From Tilletia caries (taxonomy: Eukaryota > Basidiomycota > Exobasidiomycetes > Tilletiales > Tilletiaceae), in NCBI GenBank assembly GCA_032718865.1, contig JALUTQ010000028.1, positions 558,001 through 622,000 on the forward strand: a DNA stretch of 64,000 bases, written 5' to 3'. Numbering within the stretch: position 1 is the stretch's first letter; every line of letters starts with the position of its first letter. The notes under the pieces were generated by a model. That model saw only the letters and a list, made by a program, of their open reading frames with translations. It did no database searches and was not told where the DNA came from. Below are positions 56,459 through 64,000 of the stretch, one piece after another. The position numbers and the translations under genes are program-made.

Positions 56459-57493
56459 ATGGCTATTATGAGTTCTACATCTTCCAGCTCCCGCTCGGGT
56501 CGGGCATCGTCCTGGCTCGTACAAGCCGCGTGTTTGCTCCTGGTAGCGACTTCGACGGTCTCGGCTGCGCCTTCTCCGGTCGCTGCTGCCGCCGTGCTAC
56601 CCCGCGACGGTGCCGCACCTGCTGTGCCCACAGAGTTCATCGCAGCGCTGAAGCTCGCCGAAGAGGTCTTGTCTTCGATGAACAACCCCACTGCTGTTGC
56701 CACCGCCGCCGTCGACGCTGCGACCCCAACAACGACCTGGATCGCCGGAGGGACGGCCATCGCAGGCTCAACGACCTTCTTGCCCAATGGAGACCGGATC
56801 GAGCCCATGCCGACCAACCATGCCGATATCTCCCCGGGCAAAGCGAACGAAGTGATCATGGCCCAGCTCAAGGCGTACGCCGACGCTGCTTCTGCTTCCG
56901 CCTCGGCTCCCGCACCAACTGGCGATGTCACTCCCATCAGGCTGTCCGAAACTCTGCCCGCCCTCGAATCTGCGCCCGGCCCTGTCCAGATCTGGAATCA
57001 GGCCTCAGGCGCCGACGCACAGATGAAGCTCATTGAAGAGGGCAAGGCTACCCAAGCAGCTCAGTCCGCCGGTCCAGTTTCGTCCCGCGACCTCGTCCTC
57101 TCCGCCGTGGCAGAGATCCGCGCCGAAATCCTGGCTCGGCAAGCAGAGGAGCAGAACCGTCGTAGCCAGCTTCCTTCGCAGTGGGCCAACGTCTCGGGTA
57201 TGACCGATCAGACGGCACGTCTTGCCCAACAGAAGGCAGCCATGGCCGCCGCCGCCGCCGGTTCGTCACAAAACCAACATCAAAGCAAGGAAGGCGTCGC
57301 AACCTTGGCCGTCCCAGCAGGCTCCGACGCTGGAAGCAACACATCAGCATCACCAGAGGCCGTCTCTTCAGGACTGACTGAGCGACGAAGCCAACGATCG
57401 CAATCGCAGTCACCGCTCGGCAGCGCCGATGCAGCTACTGCGCCTGCGAAGCGAATCTTCTTCCGCTGGACCAAGTCGACCAACGAGAACTGA
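56459..57493 (+). CDS. Predicted secreted Ala/Ser-rich protein
   Basis: A single exon gives 344 residues. After a short Ser/Arg stretch comes a hydrophobic segment WLVQAACLLLVATSTVSAAP, a clear signal peptide with a cleavage site near VSA-AP. The mature part is Ala/Ser/Thr/Gln-rich with predicted helices (EFIAALKLAEEVLSSMNN, VLSAVAEIRAEILARQAEEQ) and no cysteine pairs. A dibasic KR occurs near the C-terminus (APAKRIFFRWTKSTNEN), a possible Kex2 site. I do not recognise the family. A cell-wall or effector-like role is only a guess. A degenerate echo of its helix lies just downstream at 57726-57762. Confidence 0.7.
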   Translation: MAIMSSTSSSSRSGRASSWLVQAACLLLVATSTVSAAPSPVAAAAVLPRDGAAPAVPTEFIAALKLAEEVLSSMNNPTAVATAAVDAATPTTTWIAGGTAIAGSTTFLPNGDRIEPMPTNHADISPGKANEVIMAQLKAYADAASASASAPAPTGDVTPIRLSETLPALESAPGPVQIWNQASGADAQMKLIEEGKATQAAQSAGPVSSRDLVLSAVAEIRAEILARQAEEQNRRSQLPSQWANVSGMTDQTARLAQQKAAMAAAAAGSSQNQHQSKEGVATLAVPAGSDAGSNTSASPEAVSSGLTERRSQRSQSQSPLGSADAATAPAKRIFFRWTKSTNEN

Positions 57494-57956
57494 ACATGCC
57501 GGTCCCCCATAGACGCCCTCCTCTCAGCCCTGGATGTTCACCCTCCCCTCCCTGGTGCAATCCCTTTCGTCTTTTGATGTCCAAGAATTTATTGATGAGT
57601 CATTGTGAAGCATTCAAACGTCTGCCGTGCGCGCAAGGCGAACATCATACTGGGAAAGAGAAGAGAGGTTGGAGGATGGAAAAGCCCGCTCGCCTACAGA
57701 CCAGAGGACGAAGGCACCTCGACGCGCTGTAGCTGACATCCGTGCCGAGGTCCTGGCTCGTCGAAATAACGCAAGCCTTCTTCGCATGGAGCTTACTGAT
57801 GCCGGCATGTGCGTGTCCGAAAGTGAAGGAAAGGGGTTCTCTGGAGAGGTACAATTGACGTCGCGAAGAGCCAAGCGGGGTGTGGGAAGAGGGAAAGACG
57901 AGGGGAATAGAGAAGCAAAAGCCAAGAAGAATAGAAAGCCGAGACAAAGATATCGT
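57494..57956. other. Convergent intergenic region with a coding-like remnant
   Basis: 463 bp between two convergent genes. 57726-57762 encodes AVADIRAEVLARR, matching AVAEIRAEILARQ of the upstream gene with changes almost only at third codon positions. No start or stop context supports a live gene. Confidence 0.45.
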
Positions 57957-59326
57957 TCACGCACTCGTGGTAGTCGTAGTGGCAACGATGGCCGACACGC
58001 GTCCCCAGACCGCATCCTCCGCTTCCCTCTTTGCCCTCGCTATTTCGCCTTTGCGCCGGAGGAGCTTGTTGGCGAGGTACGTCTGAACGCTCATCGTCGA
58101 TGCTGGAGGCTCGACAGGCTCTGCAAGTGGGTCGGTCACCATTGGTTGAGGGGGTGCAGGGGACGAGGTAGTAGAAGGTGTAGCGTTCGAAGATTGTGAC
58201 TCGGTCTTGGTGTCGGTGATCGATGCAGCTACTGAGAGAGCCTCTTTTGCTGCTCGCTTTTCTGCTTTCCGCGATTCTTTAGCTGCAGCCTTTTCTGCGC
58301 GCTTCCTCTCCTTCTCGGTGAGTTTGTCGCTGCCCGCCGATGGAGTGACAACCACAGTGGAGGAGGAGGAAGTCACAACCTCGACCTTGGCTTCCTCACT
58401 TGCACCATTTCCTCCATCTTTTGATTTGCGTGATGACTTCTTGGCTTTCGTGTCGGTCACGCTGGTCCGGGTGACCTCATCGACTTCAGTTTCTGAGGTT
58501 GGCAAGGGGGCGGGGGACGCCGGCGCTGATGAGGCAGCCGAGTTGGGCAAGAGGACGGGCGTGCTGGTACCAGAGGTCGGACTTGAGCGAAAGTCGGAGG
58601 GAAGCAGTCCTTTGGCGCGTAAGAACTTGGCACGATGTCTGTGAATATGGAGGTGAGGGGTTAGTTCTGTATTCAAGAGGAGTACAGACAGGCTGTTGGT
58701 CATACGTACGCTAATCGATGAGAGGCGACGGGTGTGACTGATGCTACAGCGACGGTTGTGACTGTGACGTCCTCCTTTTTGGACTTCTTCTTCCGCCGCT
58801 TTCCGTCGGTTGTATCGTTGTCATCGTCATCGTCGTCTTCCGAAGCTTTCCGCTTCGACTTCTTCTTCTGTCCCTTTTCTTTCTTCCCCTTCCCCTTTCC
58901 GGTGGGTTCCTTTACAGCTGCAGCATCATCCTTGTCGGAATCGTCGTCACTGTCGCTTGTGACCGCTTCCTCGTGGAGTTGAACGGGGGTGCCAGCGGGG
59001 GCAGCATTGGCAGCGTTGATCCTCTGAAGGACAGCCTCGTAATCGCTTCCACCACCGAGCCAGTCCATGCCGCCTGTTTTGGAGCCTGATGAGCGCGCCT
59101 CCTTCTCTGCACGAGCGACGCCGAGACCCTTGTTGTCGAGCTTGAAGGCGACGCTGATGGGCGCTGCTGATCCCTGCTGGTTGACGCCGAGGCCCTCGCC
59201 CTGGGACCAGCCCATGGAGGCGAGCATGCGCTGGCCTGGCAGCGCTTCGTTTGCGGTCCATGCTGAGTTGGAGGTCACCGCAGACCCCACGAGTCGGCGC
59301 TTCACTTTCCGTTCGGAGAGTCCCAT
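57957..59326 (-). CDS. PXR1: PinX1/Pxr1-like G-patch protein
   Basis: Two exons (59326-58710, 58638-57957) join in frame to 432 residues. The start MGLSERKVKRRLVG and the following G-patch (GQRMLASMGWSQGEGLGVNQ, then ISVAFKLDNKGLGVA; residues about 30-75) match the Pxr1/PinX1 layout, in which MGL is followed by a G-patch. Next come an acidic stretch (SDSDDDSDKDD), Lys-rich KKE/KKK blocks that suit nucleolar targeting, and a long Lys/Ala-rich tail with EKERKRAEKAAAKESRKAEK. Family members activate a DEAH helicase in rRNA/snoRNA maturation and can restrain telomerase. Near the C-terminus MSVQTYLANKLLRRKGE could be a second short conserved motif. It is divergent from PAL. Confidence 0.85.
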
Positions 59327-59937
59327 CGTTCTGTTCTGTTCTGTTAAAAAGATCCCTTCGAGCTTAGGTAGCTGTTGCAGTCAGTCAGTGAGTCGTACCA
59401 CAGGCGAACGACCGTTTTTTTCTGTCGTCCGCATTCGAATCTCGAATCCTTGGAGCCGTCCGGATAAAAGATAAGATAACGATAAGCTCTCGCCCAGCAA
59501 ACAAGCCGCGCGTAACCGACAGGCGGCGGCGGTTCCAGCATCGAAATTTCGAAGCCAACCTGCTGAGGAGAAAGATCGAACGCTCGAAGCTCGAACCCTG
59601 CCTGCGCGCCTCTGCCCTACCCAGGACCCAACAACAGACACCGGAGTCTCCCGTCGTTCCACAGCGCTTATCGGTCGATCGTCTACCGGTCAGCGCATCT
59701 ATCGGGGGCGGCTATCCACGGTGACGGAATCACGGAACCCCCTTCCCAAGGACGACCCTCTCCCTCGTCCAGGTTCTACATTCGATTATTCATCACGCCG
59801 CGCCTCCTTGGCTTTGGGTTTCTGCTCATTCCCAGGCGGAAGAGGACGCTGGGAGAATTCAGAGAACAGTGCCATGCCTGAGCGTGCAGCGGGTAGCCGT
59901 GTATAAACTACAGCGTGCTCGGGGCGTCTGATTGTGC

Positions 59938-59945
59938 CTATAAAA
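59938..59945 (+). promoter_or_regulatory. Upstream TATA box, candidate distal PAL promoter
   Basis: TATAAAAC lies directly before a long CT-rich stretch (59965-60065), the usual look of a strong fungal start region. A donor-like GTGAGC at about 60112 and TTCCTAAG before the ATG at 60273 could define a 5' UTR intron. Confidence 0.4.
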
Positions 59946-60236
59946 CGAGACACGCTCACGGCTCATCGCTCATCCCTCCCTATCTTGCTCCTGTTCTTCT
60001 CATCCTCTCACTTCCTCACTAATCTCTGATCTCTCACGATCAAATTCTCACCCTCTCATCCCTCTGAGAAGCACAGCCGCAGTACCGACGTCCCGTTCCA
60101 ATCAACCCAGTGTGAGCACAGAATTCTCATTTCGCTGTCTATCCCGTACGGTCACTTACTTCCACTTTCGACTCTCCTCGCTCCTGGGTGCATATGTACA
60201 TGTGCATGAACGCGTGAACGCCGGCGACGATGATGC

Positions 60237-60244
60237 TATATAAA
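60237..60244 (+). promoter_or_regulatory. Proximal TATA box before PAL
   Basis: TATATAAA ends 28 bp before the first in-frame ATG (60273). If this box is used, translation more likely begins at the second ATG (60351). Confidence 0.45.
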
Positions 60245-60272
60245 GCAGACAGCATCCCAAAGATTTCCTAAG

Positions 60273-62898
60273 ATGCCTTCTCACGCTTCCCCCCTCCTCC
60301 GCACCAACATAGCTGCTCTGGACGAACTGAACACCTACAAGCGCACTGCCATGTCTTCCCACTCACACCCCACCGTCTCCAATGGCAACACCCCTTCATC
60401 AGATCATCTTGACAACAGTGTCGAACTCGTCACTACCCCTTCTTCCACCTCGGCATCGCCGAAGCCGAGCCGTTCCACAGGTGTCATCATCGATGGCCAC
60501 ACCCTCTCCATTCCAGCGCTCGTCGCCGTCGCTCGCTACAAGGTCACCCCTGAGCTCGACTGCTCCCCCGACGCTGTCGCCCGCGTCCAGGCTTCCGTCG
60601 ACACCCTGAACGAGCGGCTCAAGCGCGGAGAGTCCCTCTGTGAGTCTTCTTCCTTAAGGCAAAAGAGGTGCAAACCGGCTCACTCCTTTTCCATTCACAG
60701 ATGGTATCAACACCGGCTTCGGCGGATCGGCCGACTCGCGAACACACAACACCCGCGCCCTTCAGCTCGCCTTGCTCCAGCACCAGCAGATGGGCGTCCT
60801 CGAGGTCCCGCCTTCCTTCCCATCATGCACGCCCAGCTTGCCCACTGCTTCTCTCTCCCTCTCCGACACGCCTCTTTCTATGCCCGAATCGTGGGTTCGG
60901 GGCGCGATGACGGTCCGCCTGAGCTCACTCATCCGAGGACATTCCGGCGTTCGCCTCATCGTTCTTCAGCGACTTCAGCAGTTGCTGGCGCGCAATATCA
61001 TCCCCGTTGTGCCCCTCCGAGGGTCCATCTCCGCCTCCGGCGACCTCTCCCCACTCAGCTACATCGCCGGCTGTCTTGCCGGTCAGAATGGTATCTGGGC
61101 TTGGATCGATGGTCCTGAGGGACAGCGCGTCAAGGTGCCTTCGTCCGTCGCCTTGAAGCAATACGGCATCGAGGCGACCGAGTTCGCGCCCAAGGAGGCA
61201 GTGAGTCTCCGCTTTCGGAAAGGACATCGATCCTCTCCGTCGCTTCTCTCCGTGTGTGCATATGTGTACTGACCCCTTATGTGAAACTACTTTACAGCTC
61301 GGTATCTTGAACGGCACTGCCTTCTCCGCCAGTGTCGGTGCCCTCGTGGTGCACGATGCCCAGAAGCTGGCCTTCCTCACCCAGGTCACGACCGCCATGG
61401 CTGTCGAGGCTCTCCTGGGAACCGATGCATCCTTTGCACCCTTTATCCATGAGACAGCCCGCCCTCATCCCGGACAAGTCGAGGTGGCGTCGAACATGCT
61501 CGCCTTGCTGGAGGGTTCCCGTCTGGCATCGCACATAGCCGAGGAAAAGCACGTCCTGCTGAGTGAAGAGGCCGAGGGTGCCCTCCGACAGGACCGGTAC
61601 CCGCTCCGCACCGCGGCCCAGTTCATTGGGCCCCAGGTCGAGGACATCATGTCCGCTGCGGAGACCATTCACATCGAGCTGAACAGTACGACGGACAACC
61701 CTATCATCGACTCCTCCACGGGCCAGATTCACCACGGCGGCAATTTCCAGGCGATGTCTGTCACGAACGCGCTCGAGAAGACGCGACTCTCGCTCTGCCA
61801 CCTCGGCAAGATCACCTTCCAGCAGTTGACCGAGCTCATCAACCCTTCGATGAACCGGGGCCTGGCCGCCAACTTGGCCGCGTCGGATCCGTCGCTGAAC
61901 TTTCACTGCAAGGGCATCGACATTGGCTCGGCCGCGGCCCAGGCTGAGCTTGCCTACCTCGCCGCGCCTGTATCGTCCCACATCCAGTCGGCCGAGATGG
62001 GAAACCAGTCGATAAACAGCATGGCCCTCGTCTCTGGTCGGTACACAGTCCACGCGGTCGAGACACTCAGCATGATGCACGCCTGGATGATCTATGCACT
62101 CTGCCAGGCCTTTGACTTGCGTGCTGTCCAGGCCGAGTTCAAACACAAGCTGGCCGAGCAGATTGAGGAGAGCAGTGAGTGTGACATTCTCCATTGTTCT
62201 TTCTTGGTCGATGCCTCCTGACACTTTCGACTTCTCTCACACTTATCAACCCCATAGTCGAGAGGTTCTTCTCGACCTGGATCAACGGCCAGGACCAGGT
62301 CGCTCTTGCTAAGAAGATTGCGCTTCGACTGGTGAGTCTGATACCATCCTCCTTTCCCGTCCAACCATCCTGCTCTCGCTGTGCCGGAGACATACATACT
62401 GATCGACTCTATGGGGGCTTATAGATGCGCCGCCTGGACGAAACCTCGGCTCGAGACCTCCACTCGCGCCTGACCGACGCCTACACGTTCGCCGGATACG
62501 AGCTCATCGAGTACTTCACTTCGCTGCCCTCGGGCGGCGGCGCAGACCCGCTGCGCACGATCATGTCCTGGCGCGACTACTCGGCGGAGCAGACGGCCGT
62601 GCTCCACCGGCGCGTCACACAGCGCTACCTCGACGACCCCCGGGGCTGTCACGCAAGCCCGATGCTGGGCCGGTCGAAGGCGATCTACCAGTACGTCCGC
62701 CGCACGCTGAATGTGCCCATGCACGGCAAGGAGAACGCGCTGGAATTCAATGGCGAGGGAGGGAAGATGAATCACTCGATCGGAGGCTTCGTCTCTGTCA
62801 TCTACGCTTCCATTCGGAACGGTGATCTGTACCAGGTTTCCGACGAGCTCGCCCGCAACATTGCAGAGGCCAGCCCTTCCCCCCAGAGTCGGCTCTGA
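60273..62898 (+). CDS. PAL1: Phenylalanine ammonia-lyase
   Basis: Five exons (60273-60639, 60701-61200, 61298-62174, 62258-62331, 62425-62898) give 763 residues; from the second ATG (60351) it is 737, closer to known fungal PALs. The enzyme turns L-phenylalanine into cinnamate and ammonia. Visible are [15 protein letters not shown] with the catalytic Tyr, and [17 protein letters not shown], whose Ala-Ser-Gly (234-236) cyclises into the MIO cofactor. Also visible are [39 protein letters not shown] and [19 protein letters not shown]. The substrate-switch position reads His-Gln ([11 protein letters not shown], 150-151), as in yeast PALs that also accept tyrosine. Splice sites are consensus. Confidence 0.95.
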
Positions 62899-63171
62899 AG
62901 GCTGAACGCTGAACGCCGAATGCCAAACGTTGAGCATGGACGACATAATTCGTTCCCGTCGCCTGCGCTTCTTTAATCCCTGTGTTTAACGACTTTCCGC
63001 CTTCGTCTCTTTCGCCACATTGCGCTCTGTTTGTCCCCCCTTTTTCCCCATCTGTCACCCGCTGAACGCTCTAGCCTCTCCCACTCAACAATGACGATTC
63101 CCTCGAACTGTAGCCACGTCTAGCGATACGTTCGTGAGAAATGGACGAACCGTATGATTGATTCGATTATA
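62899..63171. other. PAL 3' flank
   Basis: Short intergenic stretch between the PAL stop and the TA target of a Tc1/mariner element. No other feature is seen. Confidence 0.5.
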
Positions 63172-64000
63172 CAGTGACTTCCAAAACTGTCCAGTGGTTG
63201 CTCCAAAATTGAGAAAGGCATGCCACACTTCGTTGAAACCCTCAGAAGTTGACAAAACCATCCGAGATGAGCTCAGAGAACCTTCCAGAATCTTCTACAA
63301 CGATCCGCTCACCGCTACTTGCAGACATCCACTCAAGAAGTGCCACAACATAAATGGACAGTACTGACGCTTTATTTGCACAGCTTCTTCGTGCTTGAGT
63401 TTTTCTACCTTTGCTCACTTCTTTCACCCATCCATCCGCTGAACGCTCTTCTTTGATGTCTCTAGAGCCCACACAGCCTCTTGCAGCTCCTCTCTTCATT
63501 TCCAATTCCCCTCGCACGCAACGCGTCAAGTCCGACCTTGAGGCAGGTCTCTCCGTGCGCCAAATCTCCGCAGATCGAGGCGTCAGCAAGTCTTGGGTCG
63601 GCAACCTGCGCTTACGACTCAACAACCTGAGTGTCCAGGCACGCCCCGGCCGCCCTCGCAAGCTCACCGAGCACGATCGACGTCAGATCGTGCGCTCCAT
63701 CCTCACCGGTCGCCATCAAACGGCTGCCTCCGTCCACCGCGAGTTACTTCGCAACGGAAACGCTCGATGCTCGGTCACGACAGTCCGGAGGGCTCTCAAA
63801 GCTTCTGGCTTGAGGGCCCGAGTCACGAAGAAGAAGCCCGCGCTCACCAAAGCGCACAAGCGCGCCCGTCTCGAGTGGGCACGTGCACATCGGAACTGGA
63901 CGGCAAGCGACTGGAACAAGGTCGTATTCTCGGACGAGACCAAGATCAATCGCTTTGGTTCGGACGGTCGAAAGTGGGTCTGGGCCGTGAAGGGGTCACC
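63172..64000 (+). mobile_element. Tc1/mariner element, left part
   Basis: Starts CAGTGACTTCCAAAACTGTC right after a TA dinucleotide (63170-63171), as expected for a Tc1/mariner insertion. The transposase begins 284 bp inside. The right end is outside the window. Its termini differ from those of the MITE at 18239-18713, so they are separate families. Confidence 0.8.
63456..64000 (+). CDS. Tc1-type transposase, 3' end beyond the window
   Basis: From the ATG at 63456 the frame is open to the window edge (181 residues). An N-terminal helix-turn-helix (VKSDLEAGLSVRQISADRGV, SKSWVGNLR) is followed by the linker ARPGRPRKLTEHDRRQIV, which carries the GRPR hook typical of Tc1 transposases, then a second HTH region (SVTTVRRALKASGL). 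The catalytic domain begins with WNKVVFSDETKINRFGSDG, where the first Asp of the DDE triad lies in SDE. No break is seen in the visible part, so the element could be active. Confidence 0.85.
   Translation, partial: MSLEPTQPLAAPLFISNSPRTQRVKSDLEAGLSVRQISADRGVSKSWVGNLRLRLNNLSVQARPGRPRKLTEHDRRQIVRSILTGRHQTAASVHRELLRNGNARCSVTTVRRALKASGLRARVTKKKPALTKAHKRARLEWARAHRNWTASDWNKVVFSDETKINRFGSDGRKWVWAVKGS

Noticed and set aside
57627..58199. 190-codon plus-strand frame overlapping the PXR1-like 3' end
   Set aside because: Most of it is antisense to PXR1; only the short 57726-57762 echo looks coding.
61292..62224. 310-codon minus-strand frame opposite PAL exon 3
   Set aside because: Shadow of a strongly conserved PAL exon in GC-rich DNA.
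1..64000. tRNA, rRNA or CRISPR features
   Set aside because: No cloverleaf A/B-box pair, rRNA segment or regularly spaced repeat array was seen on either strand by eye; a tRNAscan run would be needed to exclude tRNAs.

Overview
The window is fungal nuclear DNA, most likely from a basidiomycete. The host genes are split by many short introns (mostly about 50-100 nt, GTRNGT donors and YAG acceptors). The recognisable set is an RCC2-like protein with a PHD finger, a full O-GlcNAc transferase (GT41), a MAM33/p32 protein, a Bud4/anillin-type PH protein, a PinX1/Pxr1 G-patch protein and a phenylalanine ammonia-lyase. Ustilaginomycotina or a related lineage would fit, but I cannot fix the genus.

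Layout. 0.5-15.4 kb is a dense host block: RCC2-PHD (+), a 2,424-residue OGT (-), MAM33 (+, sharing a 160-bp promoter gap with OGT) and a 863-residue serine-rich protein of unknown function (-). 50.3-62.9 kb is a second host block: BUD4-like (-), a secreted protein (+), PXR1-like (-) and PAL (+). A partial Tc1/mariner element with its transposase open reading frame runs off the right edge.

Between the two host blocks lies a transposon island of about 33 kb in what would otherwise be an intergenic gap of roughly 2 kb. From left to right, with boundaries read from inverted termini and target-site duplications (TSD): a 653-bp CACTA-like element (16952-17604, TSD TGT); a 5.8-kb MULE (17735-23513, TSD GTGCCAACCG) carrying a decayed transposase joined to a ubiquitin-protease-like cysteine peptidase domain, with a Tc1-type MITE nested in it; a 9.2-kb element (23534-32723, TSD TTCG, terminal inverted repeats of about 70-100 bp) that carries an intact four-exon DDE integrase and three further genes or gene remnants; a composite element (32744-48690, flanked by CAGTACTC); and a 1.3-kb element (48706-50001) flanked by the same octamer. 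The composite element is mostly two Tad-like LINEs arranged head to head as a 2 x 6.68-kb palindrome with an 85-bp centre. A hAT-like MITE (34101-34877, TSD GAGCGTGG) interrupts the 3' part of one LINE.

The integrase-bearing 9.2-kb element is the best candidate for a little-described system. Its integrase is uninterrupted, with D240, D297 and E332 visible. It carries a divergent six-exon gene for a coiled-coil/zinc-finger protein and a TATA-driven gene for a Gly/Ala repeat protein with a histone-tail-like start. In contrast, the MULE and LINE reading frames are broken almost only at homopolymer runs, while host genes are intact. No tRNA, rRNA or CRISPR features were seen.
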